Positions 12,160-25,929 are shown, numbered from the stretch's first letter. The stretch is DNA of 64,000 bases from Prunus persica (GCF_000346465.2 NC_034011.1:7470611-7534610); one strand, 5' to 3'. A program made the numbers and translations. The notes: a model not told the origin generated them from the sequence alone.

Positions 12160-13950
12160 CACATACCATAAAGTAATCACCTATTGGCAATGGGATATAA
12201 AATGAAAAAGAAAAAAAAAAAAAAAAAAACTTGATCAAAACAACCTGGCAACCTAATAAAAAACTGGCACTGGAAACTGGACGAAATCTTGAGATTTATC
12301 TACTAAGTTTTAATTACAATCCAATGAGTTAGAATACAACCACACACCACCATTTTGATCGTTAAATTTTGATTCAATTTCAAGTCCCTGTGACAAGCCA
12401 TAGGATATATTTGAGATCAGAAAGAACTTCCATGCCTTGCTGTATAATTATCAAATTGAAGTTAGATTTGCCTCATTAATCTCAATGGTTTTAAATTTTT
12501 TTAATGCAAACTTACTCAACCAATGCCTACACTGCTAAAAGAGATTACCTTAAAGCTCGACATGGCCCTTTTGGTAAAGCAATGCACATGAGATATGGCT
12601 ACAATACAATCTCATATTCAGTATCAACACATGAAAATACCACGTTTGTTGGACGAGGTTGTACAACCCAAAAAATAAATAAATAAAAGCTCCAAATGAC
12701 CAATAGCGTCGATGACACATGTTGAAAAACTGTGCAACTGGTAAGATTCAAGTAACCAACCGACCAAGGAGCATTTACCCAAAAAAAAAAGAGGACCAAA
12801 AACAAAATGAAGTCAGGAAGTTCTGCGCTTAAAATGTAGACTTACATTACACCAACCCTATTGATAAAAATATAGAAATATTTAATTGCAAAGTTGAGCC
12901 ACCACAACTCAAAATGCCATGCGCATGTAAAACTGTCCAATTAGCATTGTCATAGATAACATGATGGGTGTGGAGAAAGAAACATTCTAAGATAGACTTA
13001 TATGGCAAAGGGTAGGTAAAGGGGTCTGCCCACTGAATAGTGTGCATATTTTGACCATATTGGTCCTGTAGAAGGGTTCAAAATTCAGAAAGTTGGGTAG
13101 CAACTGTTGCTCAACAAACATCCCACCATTATAGAACTGGCTATTTTCTTCAAAGTTTCAACCATGTACCCACTGCATTTATTTAAAAAATTATGCACAT
13201 AACAACATAAGATAGGACAGTTGGTCAGGTCAATGAATCCGCTTCTTTGCACCAAAATTCAAATTCCTTTTCTCGTAAATTTGCTCGTATAAAAAAAGTA
13301 CATATATTTCCTTTCGGAATAAGTTTTTCAAAGTGGGGATTTGTAGCTCCACAGTTGAAGCCAGAGTTTCAACTTTCGTCCTTTCTCTCTCCAGACTTTA
13401 GGCACCCCTTGCAACCAAAGAAAAATAATTTTCTTTTCCTTTTAATTGAAAGCAGATAAATTGGTATATTATATTAGAAAAGGGACAACCTTATATTTAG
13501 ATGCCTATATTTAGATGATCCATTAGTCATGGATCCCAGAAGAAAGCAAGTAGTGCGGTGGGTGGGTGTAATGAAAAGGACATAAGTTTTGCCAATCACT
13601 TTTAATCATTTGTTATATAATAATCACTCCACTCAAAACTGTCACGATGTTACATATTTTACAAAGGACTAAATTTTTAATTTATTTTTAAGAGCTATGG
13701 TTAACTATGATGTATTCAGCAATACGCTTAAATGAAGCAATAATGTCAACACTACGGTTAAAATGGATGGAATGTAATGATATAAATCAGATTGATGTGT
13801 GAACCAAAAGATACTATATTGTTTAATTGAAAGTTTGAGGATTGTAATAACGATTTTTAACAAATTTAAAGATCATTTATGATAAAAATTCAAGACTAAA
13901 AAAAATAAGCGAATAGAAAGTCTTACGAGAGCTGAAAAGGTGGAGCCTAT
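12160..13950. other. Intergenic DNA
   Basis: There are only short ORFs without domains, some A runs and AT-rich sequence. No transposon ends or RNA genes were seen. Confidence 0.5.
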
Positions 13951-13963
13951 GTTGCATGGACAC

Positions 13964-14693
13964 ATGGGCGGAGTCACACTAAGGGCTATAGTGGGCTGTA
14001 GCCCAGTGTGATTTTTTAAGAAATATATATATAACCTATATATTTAACTTATCTTCAATATTAGCCCAGTCAGTAGAGCTGTACAAATTACCTTATTTCC
14101 ACTTTCATCATTTAACATTTACTTAAGTTTACAATGTAAATAAGGAAGTACCCCCCATTTGGATTCAAATAAAAATACTAGAAAATCAAATTCCCACTAA
14201 ATCAAAATATGAAAAATCGGTTTTAGTGCAAAATACGATTTAGGTTAAAAATGATGGCTCATTAAGTCAATATATACTTCATACTAAAATCCCATAAAAT
14301 CAAGTTTTCTTATTTGATGTGTGAGGAATAAAAACCGCCAAAAATTATCTTGAAAAAATGATTATTCTGAAAACCCATTTTTCATACTTAGTCAATATTT
14401 TTACATAAAACAACTTTTCATGTATGATATGAATGCATGAAGGAACCTAAGGTTAATCTAGATAAAAATCCTTAGATGTTCAATCTACTATGGTGTTAAA
14501 CCCTATTGGTTTATGTTAAAACTTATTGAAAATTAGTCTATTGAGCTATGAACTAGCTTGGTTTATACGATTTAATGTTTACTTTTATTTTTAGAAAGAC
14601 TATAGAAATTGTAAGTACCAAAAAAATTAATCATTAAATTTTAAGCTAATAACTTTAGCTAGCCCACCCGTTGAAAAAATCCTGGTTCCGCCC
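13964..14693. mobile_element. Non-autonomous hAT-like element, 730 bp
   Basis: The left end reads ATGGGCGGAGTC and the right end reads GGTTCCGCCC. The reverse complement of the right end, GGGCGGAACCAGGATT, matches the left end over GGGCGGA. This type of end is common in plant hAT elements. The element is flanked by a perfect 12-base direct repeat, TTGCATGGACAC, at 13952-13963 and 14694-14705, of which 8 bases may be the true target duplication. The interior is AT-rich and non-coding. A related element is inserted at 42006-42685. Confidence 0.7.
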
Positions 14694-14705
14694 TTGCATG
14701 GACAC

Positions 14706-15130
14706 TAAGCTTAAGTGTCGGAGTGTCGGACACTCAGACACTCCTCGAACACCCGTGTTCAACAATCACCATGTGTCAACAGTCAAGACACTCTCTATAT
14801 ACACAGTCAAGACACTCTCCAAACATAGCTCAACTCATACTAAGGTCAACTAATGTGTTAATTAAATTATAATTCATATAAAATTAATAAACTACATTTA
14901 AAAGGCTTGGAAAGTTTGACTTTCACTATATGTGGTATTGTGAAATGGGAGTATGAACATCAATGTTTTGTTTTTTAAAAATATATATAAGTATTATTAT
15001 TATAATTAAAAAAATAATTGTCATGTCTCCCTATCGTAGTTATTTGAGATTTGTCGTTTCCTTATATACCACTGTCGCGTATCCATGTCGTTGTATTTAT
15101 GTTCGTGTAACATAAGGTAGAGCTTTACAT
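14706..15130. repeat. Repeat with recurrent GACACT/GTGTCGG motifs
   Basis: From 14706 to 14830 the motif GACACT and its relatives (GTGTCGGA, CGGACACT, AAGACACTCTC) recur at least six times. After AT-rich sequence, 'ctgtcgcgtatccatgtcg' style motifs appear near 15070-15100. This resembles the termini of a common plant non-autonomous DNA transposon, but no matched inverted ends could be set. Confidence 0.35.
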
Positions 15131-16200
15131 TTAACTATTCAACTAAAGAAACGTTTTTCATGCCAATGCTAAAGAAATCATTCGAGAAATATGATAGTCT
15201 GTCTATAGACTGCTTCAATTGACCATCCTGCTTTTGAGGACACAGATTTTGCCATGCGACTTGTCATTACAAAAGAGCCTGGTAAAAGAAAGGATGCGAT
15301 AGAGAGGTTAATACTAAACTATGAACTATTTGATAATCTGAAACTTGGTACCGCCGCCACGCATGACTCGTCAACCGCTGAAAATGCGACGTGCGTTCAC
15401 ACACCATTGACACTAGCCTTTTACTTGATCATTTGATCTTACCCAAGTATCAGAAAACATAGGTAAGCCAATCTATCCCCGTCCAAATTTTCTTTGCAAA
15501 CACATGACTAACCACTCAAATCAATGAACACAATCAAGCTAGATATGCTTGATTTTGGAGCCCCAAGGGAAAAATGAAAAATAAGGCCTTTTTTGTTTAC
15601 ACTTACCTCATTTTGAACAAAAAATATAATAAAAAGTTTCAAACTTAGGTGGTAAGTAAGGTAGTTTAAGTAAAAAAAATACCAACTACATGAAAGATAA
15701 AGAAAAAGGCCCAAAAATGTTCAAAATAAAGCCCTAAAAGCACTAGTTTCACACATAAAAAGGCCTTTTTTGATAGTATATTTATAGAGATGTGTTTGAA
15801 GCCCCATTTTTTGGGGGCTGTTGCCCAGCCCACACACCCTTTGTGCTAGGCCTGTGCTTAAGAATGCTACCTACTCCCTATTTATCCTTCTACACATCAA
15901 AATCAATGTTCCATCATCATTAAAGCACTGAAAAATGGAGAGGAAGTAGCTTATGGAGAGTGCAAACAACTTTTCTCCGGGTAAAACATTGACAACACTA
16001 GATTTTGTGCAAAATTCTGGATTATATACAATGGGAAAACTAGAGCAGCAGACTATATGAAAATAAAAACTTAAGCGTTTGCTTCTTGTCTTATTTTCAA
16101 GGTACACGAGTCTCTAGAAATTAGCATCATTATTTTTCCTTTGGGGTGCCTAAATTTCCTAGAAAAGCTGCATTATTAATCTAGCTTACACAAGTATTCA
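15131..16200. other. Intergenic DNA, includes the 3' flank of NRAMP
   Basis: No coding sequence was recognised. The stretch at 15775-15860 ('gggggctgttgcccagcccac...') looks like the edge of a DNA transposon, but its partner was not found. The last 150-250 bases are probably the NRAMP 3' UTR. Confidence 0.45.
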
Positions 16201-19200
16201 TCAGTCGAAATCTTCGGTAGACCTCCTTTGAGGGAGCTGCATGCTCACGATGTCTTCTCTTGCCAGACAGTACATCGATGCATTACCCTGCTGCTCATTT
16301 GCCAGTTGTCTGCTTTCAGGTGTTGTTAAAGCCAAAAGATGCGTTGCCTCTTTATTTTTACGGAAAACCAGATATGCAATTCCGGCCAAATACAATCCCA
16401 TACCTGAGAATCCTAAAATTCCAAGAAAGACGACGGCCAGAACTTTGAAGTGGCTATGAAGAAGCAACTTGATAAATCTACTAATCAAATAGTATACATT
16501 TATGGCCATGAGCAGAGAACCAATGATCCAAGTGATAGCAGAAATCTGCAATTGGAGATAGATCCAATTAATAACTAAGTGAAGAGCATACAGTAAACTT
16601 ACAGTTTGGTGTACTTTACTGTATTATGTCCAATGATTTAAGTTAATTATAGGAAAAAACGATTTTTCCAGAACGTTGTAAATGCTTTGTCTATGCAATG
16701 CTGAAAGAGAGCGGAACATATCTCCAACAATTGGCATCTCAAAAAGCTTGTAACAAACAAATTAAAGGACTAGCAACAGATTTCTTCAGTTATAATTGAC
16801 CAACAACATAACTCAATCAAAAGCTTACCGCGGTAGAGTTGGCATATGCTCCCATCTTGGTCTTGCTGCTGGTGAACTTGAGAAGCGGAATAAGAGCAAA
16901 AGGCAGCTCAAACGATAGAATCATCTGCAGAAACAACATCAGAAGTAAGATATGATTTTTGGTTAGTGACATGAGGACACAAGCTACTAGACACATAAAC
17001 TATTTTACCTGACATAACCTTTTCAATTTTTAATAATTTATTTTCATTTATCTAGGTTTGAGTCTGTGTCTATGCAATAATACCATTTCCAAAAACAAAC
17101 AAAAAAGAATAATAACAATGCACAAGTTCCTTAGCAATAAAGTGCATTACTCAAACCGGGCACAATATGAAGGTAAATGATGTAATCTAAACAGTAAATC
17201 TCTAAATGAGTGTTAGACACAGACAAACGACATGTCCAATTGGCCAATATGCAGAATCATAAAGCTGTTTAGTGATTTCAGGGCACGTCCAAAGGAACCT
17301 AACAGATCTAAATAAAATCAGACAATCATCAATTCATTTTCAGATTAAAATTTGACTTCATTTTGACAGAGCTTTGCGCTTTAGAAAGAACATCTCCAGT
17401 ACTAATATAGTTACTCAACCATTCGAGAAAACATGAAAAGAATATAAGGGCCAGAGTCAATGTATTAAGTGATTTCTGACAGGTCACCTATATCAGCATT
17501 GGATCATGTGAAGAACTTCATAAAATAATGCTAATTTCCTTTAACAATATTTGACAATATTGGTTCCATTTGCTTTAGTAGCAAGAGGAAGCAGTTCATA
17601 TTATTCTGATTCCTGAGCATGAATATTGGTGATTTGGTACTCACGATTTTGTATGTAACACTGTCATTAAGCACAATTTAATATGTTTTCTAAGGAAAAA
17701 GTAACTTTATGCACTCCAAGCATACTAATATTCTGCGCACATAAATTATACGAACCAAAAGTATGTTTTCAAAAGAAAACAAGGCAATGTTCAGAAAAAG
17801 AGAACCCATGATTTGGAAGTAAAAGTATAATTTACAGGCAACTTCATCTTACTGATGCAATAATAATCAGCTTTCCAGCCCCAGCAGAGCCACCAATAAC
17901 TGCAACAATTAAACTAGGGACTATTGCCAAGCATCTTGTTAAGAAGTTCCGAAGCCATGGTTTCAGTCGTAAATCTAGAAAGCCCTTCAACAAGAAATAA
18001 AGAAACATAAAGTAAAAACAAAACATGATGAGACAAGAAATATAATTGTGCTGTTTTACATTTCAACAGTGGTAGAGAAACATTTCCGAAATACAAAGCA
18101 GCAATAAATATGTACACCTCTATCTAGTTATTGGTGAAAAACATTAAGATGCTTTGAGCATTAATTCACAGCATACTGATAAGTTGAGTTAGAAACAAAT
18201 TAAACTCTCCAATAAGAAACAGGAAAGTCGTCCAGGAATCAGTCATCAATATTAAAATTAGCAATATAAACATAAAATGCTGGTACTGCAGTAAATTTAG
18301 GCTTATGTCAAAGTATATTTTGTAACTTCATAATAGTTTTGTTTAAACAGTGACCGTGCTTTAAAGGGAAAGAGTTTTATTTCTCTAGCAAGATACCTGC
18401 ATAACATATTGCCCTGCATATGTTCCTGTTATAGTAGAACTTTGACCTGATGCCAGCAATGCTACAGCAAAAAGTTTGGAACTCCAACTACCTAAAACAT
18501 TCTGTACATAACCATTATAAAACATCAGAATGAAAGTGAATTTTCTGTGAAATTCAGGATACAAAACATTTCAGCATAGCATATGACAACCAATGCATTA
18601 CATACTCTTAGTAAAAAGGAAGCTTTATTCAAATCCAAGTCCGTGCAGTTCATCTGATCTTCTGCATTCAAATCTGCGGAATTGCAAACTGCACCACTTA
18701 CAGAAATAACGGACACATTTATTAGGAAGGCCACCATGAGAGCAAAGCCACTTTCTATCATATAAAATCTGCATGCTTCCTGCAAACAAGAAATTTTGTC
18801 AGATAAAGCTCCTTAGTATGTTCAACCATATTCCAAGAACATTATGCTATGGGACAAATTGAGATCATCTAGTCTGCAAAGTCTTTGTAGAGGTGATTTC
18901 ATGAAATATCCAAGCACCAATAAATAAAGGGGAATAATAGAAGTGGCTAAGCAGCAACTAGGGATTGGAACTTTTCTTCTTAATTTTTCATTTTTCAATA
19001 AAGTATACAACAAACTTCTCACCACACTATAAATTAGAAACATTAACAGAAATAAATTTCGCTTTTCACCCAAAAACATATGACAATTTAGACTCTACCA
19101 CCAGCTACACATGATCTAGTACGACCAAGATGTAATTTGGATAACAATATGACCTCAGATAATAATTTCCAAAACAATAAATAAATAAAACTGTGCCCGC

Positions 19201-21678
19201 TGTCAAAGCCTTTCATCTGCACCTTAAACTTGCCAATTAAAAAAAATTCTAGAAAATTATGGAGCTAAGGCAGGCTCAAGAGATAGAGGAATGTTAAAGA
19301 TGGACAAATAGCAATGGACAAATTTGCCATTCATGAATCATCCACCTAGGGATATGTTCCACCAATAAAGAGTTATTCATATTACTCACTTATGTTGTCT
19401 TTGTGAGGAGGACAGCCAAAGAGGCAAGAGTTAAAGAATAATAGACATGAGGGAACCGTTTTTCAGACATATTTACATTAAAGTTTTATTTTAGAAAAAA
19501 GACATAGTTGAAGATTAGTTTATTGAAGAAAAAATATCACTTTGATGCCACAGACAGATCGTGGTATTTTCCTAGAGAGCACCAACGCAGAGTGGAGGAA
19601 GAGATTGTGCCTGTAACAAGTAGATAAAGTTAACAATGTGGAGCAGAAAGAATTAAATGAAATAACTCAGAAATATATGAAGCCACTAGAAACCTACGGC
19701 ATAACCATAGCACCAAGAAGTGAAATTGCAAGACCAGTAGCGCCACTTCCTTTGAGTTGAGGAACAAAAAGCCCGTTCAAAACTTCAGCGGCATCAGGTT
19801 TTGCGTAGCCAAGCTCAGCAAAGAAGCATCCAGCAATTGTGAGTACAAGGAATGCAATCAAGAATTCAAGTTTCCTAACCTGTAAGTGGAAAAATCTTCA
19901 GGTAGCTCATTTTAAACTGTAGGCATGGAAACCAAAGATCTCAAAGAATCAAGGAATATAGGAAACATATTGAGTTACCCCATACTGTTGTAATGCAAGA
20001 AGAAGCAATGTACTAAGTCCTGTCAGAAGAACGCCAATCCATATGGGTATGTTGAAGAGCATGTTCAATGCAAAGGCAGTTCCAATCACTGGTAAGGAAG
20101 AGCAGTTAGAACAAAATGAAGAAATATGTGTCTGATCAATTCAGCACTAATAATAGATAGATGTGATACCTCATTATCTTCCTATCTCGTCTTAATAATC
20201 AAAATCATTTAGAATCAAGAAAACTGTGGATTTACACATGCAGCTGCAAAAGCCTGTATTTACAATATAAAAAAACCTCGTGCAATTTGACTATAAGGTA
20301 AGTAAACACAGCACGGGCAATTGTTAAAGAAAATTATGTCCAAGAAAAGTTAGGACTAGCCCTGCACGCACATAATGTATGTGCACGGGCATGTAAAATA
20401 AAATTTACCTAAGGTGTATGGGAGTCCTTTTAGCACTGTAAAAGAATAATTATGTACTTCTAACAGAACCATTTATGAGCAATAGTACTACTGAGAAAAA
20501 TCGATTCCTACATAAGCACTTCCAAATAGGCCTCTAGTCTCCTCTGAGACAGGACAGCTAAACTAGTTGTAGCTTTAAATTTCATCAGAACCATGAGTAC
20601 CAGAGAAAAGGTTCTAAACATGGTTAAAAATCATTATCTGGTTCCATTCTGTCTGAATTTATACCAACATTTGATGAGTAAAAAACTGACCTTCAGGAAT
20701 GTCACATGCAACTATAGAAATCTCAGCAAGAACCCAAAGGATGAAGTTTGTTACTCTAGGATATTCAGCTCGACAGTGCTCTGCCAAATGCTTTCCTACA
20801 AATTGAAACAACATTTTGTATGATAATGTGGAGAATAATGTTTAGTTATAAAAATTAAACGAAAGTAACTGACTTAAAAATCACATGCCTGTGACTACCC
20901 CGAGATTGGCTGCAAGGGACTGAATGATGAGAGCAGCACATGAAGCAACCAATATTATCCAAAGTAGCTGCAAAAAGAGATTTCTCTGGAATGTTATCAT
21001 CGATTCTATGCAGTATTTCATCCTCTCGTTACGAGAGAATAAATAATCCACAATAAGATGCTCTCTATAATTATCATGTAGTTGGTAGATTGATAAGGTG
21101 GATGGCATAGAATGACAACACTCCAGTCCAGAAATTCAGGACATGGTACAAAACAAAATGCCATTTCATGATTCTCCAGTCCAGAGCCCTTATTTTGGAG
21201 ATGCTAAAATTGCCTAATCTCAAAGGTAAAACAACTTCATTGATGATGAAATACACACCCCGTACTTGTATTGTGCCCCTGACTGCAAGTCCGTCTCAAC
21301 TGCAAGCCAACCACAAAAGATGAGGTTATGTTAAAGAGAACAAAATAAAAATAGAAGCAGAAAGTAAATGAATAGGTTACAATCTCACAATTTCCAGGAT
21401 CTATATACGCAATTGAAACAAGAAACCCCGGACCCATATAGGCAAATAGGTTTTTCCAGCTTGTCTTCTGCATGAAGAAATGTTAATGGTCATCAATCAA
21501 AGAATTCCCAGTGAACATTTATTGCCCTCAAGATTCCTCACATTAGCAATAATCAGAAAAATAAGCTAATAAATAGACAGTGTTAGATAGGCATATTTTG
21601 TTCAGAGCTGAAATCCAGATGATATAGACTGACATATCATTCGTGCGTTTATGTGTGTGTGTGTGCGTGTGTGTGTGC

Positions 21679-21741
<63 letters not shown>

Positions 21742-22809
21742 TGAAGTGAATTCAGTTAAAAATACTCAATGAAATTAGCTATGCATATGGACCGTATAGA
21801 GTACAGTAACCCATTCAGTCTATCACCCACTACAGGTACCATGGTAAATTCTCTGCATCCCAAAGGAACACAAATCAGATTTTCCACTTTTACTTGGATT
21901 TTGTTAATACTGTGTGTCAGCTCCTGAGCTTGCCTATATCTTCTTTCTTTTTTCTTTTTCTTTTTGTGACCAACAGGGAGGGAAAATTCAAACTTGAGAC
22001 CTCTTCTTCCAACATTAGGAAGAGAAATACCACTAGACAAAGAGCTTGTTGGTGGCCATATCTTTTTAACAAAAAAATATATATATATATTTATTCACAG
22101 AATGTTTTCAGTTAATCATCCACTTTCTATAGAATGTTTTCAGTCATCCCACCAATCTTTTGTTACCATTACAATTTCTCAGACCCTCTCCAACTTCACC
22201 CAATCTCACAGTATTATTAATTTAGGGAGAAGAAACCCCAACACCCCTGCAGCCCTCTCCACTTACAAGGTGATGTATCAATGAAAACCCCTAAGTTTGT
22301 CATCTCACATCATTTCCAAACACAACGTGATTCCTGTTTCTGTTTGACCTAATCCCATTTCACCTTCTAGGCCTGATTTGCTCAGCATAGTTAAATCATT
22401 ACCAAAACAGTACACAAGAAAACAAATTCTCAGGACAGATCATTGAATTTCTTATAAAACTATACAAAGAAGTAAATGTTTCATTTAATCCAATATGCTT
22501 ATTTCAAACAATTTGGGGTTGCCTATATACCAATCTCCACCCTAGCCTAGTCTGACTACGAGTTAAAATTGCTTTCACTTTCCACTCTGTAATTGTGGCC
22601 ATATTTCCCATTGAATGGCATAAACAATGATAATATACTAAGATTGAAACAAATTGCATAAAATATGACAACTAGCACATCAAACTCACATCAGGAACAA
22701 CAATTTGATCTGTATCTGTGTTCTCAATCAGCGGCGCATTTGAGAAGCTTCGGTTTCCAGTGCTTGCAATGAACTGTGGCCGCTCAGAATTCGAACTCGT
22801 CACAGCCAT
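16201..22809 (-). CDS. NRAMP1: NRAMP divalent metal transporter (NRAMP1/6-like), 13 exons
   Basis: NRAMP proteins are proton-coupled Mn2+/Fe2+ transporters of the plasma membrane or endomembranes. Exons, from the 5' end: 22690-22809, 21389-21467, 21259-21299, 20889-20967, 20691-20795, 19979-20088, 19698-19879, 19541-19610, 18606-18779, 18397-18501, 17853-17984, 16829-16924, 16201-16545 (1638 nt, 545 aa, frame closed). The metal-binding Asp63-Pro-Gly-Asn66 lies in TM1 (YIDPGN) and Met238-Pro-His240 in TM6, split by intron 7. The conserved '[13 protein letters not shown]' transport motif is in exon 10. The protein opens [10 protein letters not shown], and residues 12-31 resemble Arabidopsis NRAMP1. 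Intron 4 has a GC donor (ACAG|GCATGT); only this junction restores the conserved TGKHLAEHC. The 5' leader seems to carry an intron with its acceptor near 22838. Intron 1 holds a microsatellite and a SINE. An intron fragment is duplicated at 26583-27068. Confidence 0.93.
21653..21737. repeat. (GT)n(GA)n compound microsatellite in NRAMP intron 1
   Basis: An interrupted GT run (21653-21697) continues directly into about 20 GA repeats (to 21737). It lies wholly within the first coding intron. Confidence 0.9.
21940..22065 (-). mobile_element. SINE-like fragment in NRAMP intron 1
   Basis: Read on the minus strand it has 'tctagtggtatttctcttcc' then 'gaggtctcaagtttgaatt', a box A/box B spacing typical of tRNA-derived SINEs. 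It ends near a T-rich/A-rich tract. No target duplication was identified. Confidence 0.45.
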
Positions 22810-22837
22810 CTTTTCCACCCTCTACTTTAGCACTGCT

Positions 22838-23525
22838 GAAAGACAAAAGCTTCTATTATAGTGAAGAAACCTCACATTACAGTTCACCAGTACTCAAATT
22901 ACAATGAGAATCTGTTTACTCATGACAGCACTTTCAAACTGGGATAACTTAACATAAAGTATTAATTACAAAGCTGGGATATGATGGGAACTACCCTCTA
23001 TTTGGTGGTAAAAGGCTGAAAGAAAAGTAACCAACTTTGAATAAATTTCCAGGACAGGATTCTGCTGCTGCCCAGTTGAAAATGAAAGAGAAAAAAGAAA
23101 TGGGTTATGCAACCAAAGCTCACTTGATGGAACAAAACTACAAATTTGGATCCCAAATAATGATAAGCCGTTAATATTCAAATCCACCTTTCTTCAAATA
23201 CTTTGTGGGCAACCAAGTATGGCTAAATAGAGAAAGATGGAAAACCAAGCACAACGGAATAGACATATTGAGAAGGCTACACAAACCTGGATTGAAGTCT
23301 TTTTTCCAGAGAATGAGCAGAAACAACAGTTCACATCACATACAGCAGAACCCTCATGGCCTCAACTTACACAAACAGAAACTCAACTCTTTCTCTCTCT
23401 CTCTCCCTCTCTATGTCTCTGTGAGAGAATGGAGTCAGTTGCTGAACGGCTCTTCCCCTCGAGTGCTCTTCTTAAAGAACGCAAGCTAATGGCTACACTA
23501 TCTCTCTATGTCTCTCGCGCATAGT
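22838..23525 (-). promoter_or_regulatory. Probable 5' leader and promoter of NRAMP
   Basis: An acceptor-like 'ctttcag' lies about 30 bases upstream of the NRAMP start codon, so the leader is probably spliced, with its first exon further upstream. The CT-rich tract at 23392-23425 may lie in that leader. No clear TATA box was identified. The small ORFs here (23205-23524, 22966-23187) overlap on different frames and have no domain. Confidence 0.35.
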
Positions 23526-24330
23526 CAGAAAGACACATTCTCTTCTAACAAACACTTTGTTTTGTTTGTTTGTTTGTTTCCGATCCCACCACAAAGAGCG
23601 AAGTACGTGTGTGTCTCTTTCGTTCCCAAGTTTCATTACTTTATGCTACTATTTCCATTTTTATTATCTCCATAAAATGATTAAAAAATAATTCTCAAAA
23701 AGAAATTTTCTAACTTCTTTTTTTTTCGCACCAACTAATTAACAGGTGAATGTGTATCCAATTGAAGTTTTTGGTGTGTTTAATCGTAACTTGTATAAAC
23801 CATACACAATTCAGGTGTATTAAAAAAGTTATTGACTTTGAAGGAAATACATAATGAATTTTAGGCCATAACAATTCCAACTTTCTTTATCAATTTGGCG
23901 GATTTCTGAGACTTTTTTTAGGCCAAACTATAATAAGAGTCTAATTTGATGACTAATTCTCCTTTGTCAAATAAAATTTTCTTAAAGTAAACTCTAGATG
24001 ACATTAAATTACCCCACAAATGAGGTAACCTTTGAATATTTATACTTACAAGGTTAACCTAAGACGTTTCATACCAACTCTTTTACCTCTAAAAAATCAT
24101 GTGAATTTGTACCTTCCTACCCTAGTAGTATTTATACTTACAAAAAAATTTATTAATTAATTTCTCTCTTGCACTTTGGTAAAAGAAAGAAAAAGTTTTT
24201 AGTCGTGGCGTGACGTGAAGAGAAGAAAGGAAAAGAAATGATACAATTGTGTGAGACAAAACAAAATGAATGAACTTTTTAAAACAAATGAAAAACTAAA
24301 TGCAACATAGTAATATGAATTTCATGGTTG
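23526..24330. other. Intergenic DNA
   Basis: AT-rich sequence with a short TTTG repeat near 23556. No gene or element was recognised. Confidence 0.5.
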
Positions 24331-24338
24331 TAGAAAGT

Positions 24339-24650
24339 CGGGGTAGGCATGGTACGGAATGATACGGGATGAAGGTCATTCTGATGTCAATCCCAAATAG
24401 GGGAATCGGGATGGGATGACACAAGATGAGAGTTTTTGAGAACACGTTCAAACCATACTAAACCCAAACGGGACCGGTATGATTCGATATCAATGTTGAT
24501 ACCGTAAAAAATCCTGCAAAAATACAAAAATCTTGCAATTTTTATAAATCAAGCCTGATACAAAGTTTACAAACAATCAAGATTCAAGAATTTGTTTATA
24601 CACTTAGGGGCTTTCCCTTTCCACCTGTTTTATACACTTTGGAGAAGAAC

Positions 24651-24714
<64 letters not shown>

Positions 24715-25929
24715 AGGAGAAGAAAAGAGAATAATAAAGGGAAGGAAAGGAGAAGAGAAGGGAGATGAAGGAAACAAAGCTGGAGTCGAAATGTTCATGG
24801 GAGAGGAGGAATCTGAAAGAGTTTTTCTATTTAAACTCCACATTTTTCTTTGTTCATCTCAATACTTAAGTCATTAAGCTTTTAAGTTTTATTATTGTGT
24901 AAAAAGACAAAAAAAGTCCTCCAACTTAATACTTAACCCTAGTACTTCGATACACACACCCCCACACACCTCACCACTCTTCATATTAAGTTTTAGAAAA
25001 ACATAAACTCCTCTACACCCTATTGTCAAATTACTCATCTTTCAATCTAAAAAACCTACTACTCTTATCTTCTATTCACAAACCCTAAATTGGGATTGTG
25101 AGAGTAATATAGGTGGATAGGGAGGGAGTGGATATTGCAAATTCCCCTAGCTTTGCGTTCCTTCCTCACCTCTCTCTCCCTCTCTTTCTTTTGTTAACAG
25201 ATTTCTTCCACGCCCACTGCCCACACTTTCTACTTGCTGATTTTATTTATCTCTTAAATTGACATAATGCCCTCGATAATATAAACATAGTGATCCATGT
25301 ACAACATATATATATATATATACAACATATATATATATATATATATAAGAAAATATACATCAAAATACCATGTGCTAGATTCCTTTCTCAGAACAGAACA
25401 AAATTCTTGATGAAGAACGACTACACTTGTAAGCTATTACCTTTAAAATATTTATCTCACTATGTTACATTGAAAAATTATAGAATATGTTCTATAAAAA
25501 ATAAAAAATAAAAAATAAAAAATGAGTGCAAAAGAATAATGATGCAATAATGCTTGCAAAATGCTAGTATGAAACTGTAAGATGGACTTGAAGATCTTAG
25601 GATTCGGGTGTGAGTTGTGAGGTTGATGAGTTTTTCTTTTCTTTTCCTGCTGGGTGTGTATTTAGGGGTAGTTTGGGAAGATAGTGGGGTTTTCTTAGAA
25701 TTTGTGAAAATTTGAATTAAAAATTGGGATGAACAAAGAGAAGTGCGGGGTTTAAATAGAAAAACTCATATGAAATTGGGGTTTATTATTTACCTAGCAT
25801 TGTTTGGTACGGTATGGCACCAAACGGGATCACAAATCTAGAATCGGTGTCGTGTCAAACAGTAACGCCAAATGAGACGGTACAAGATTGGCACAGTTTC
25901 GGTATTCTGGTTTTAATGTCCACCCCTAA
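24339..25929. mobile_element. Non-autonomous hAT-like element, about 1.6 kb
   Basis: The left end begins CGGGGTAGGCATGG and the right end, reverse complemented, begins TTAGGGGTGGACAT, the usual form of many hAT termini. The flanks are TAGAAAGT (24331-24338) and TAGAAAGA (25930-25937), a 7-of-8 target duplication. Subterminal inverted repeats are also visible: 'gagtttttctatttaaac' near 24819 is matched in inverse near 25746-25768. Both arms carry scrambled 'ggtacgg...acgggat' motifs. The interior has an (AG)n run at 24660-24710 and an (AT)n run at 25307-25347. It has no transposase. Confidence 0.6.
24660..24710. repeat. (AG)n microsatellite
   Basis: About 25 uninterrupted AG repeats lie inside the hAT-like element. 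The reverse-strand translation (24604-24843) is Ser/Leu repeats and is not a gene. Confidence 0.9.

Noticed and set aside
24604..24843. Ser/Leu-rich 79-residue protein
   Set aside because: Translation of the (AG)n microsatellite within a hAT-like element.
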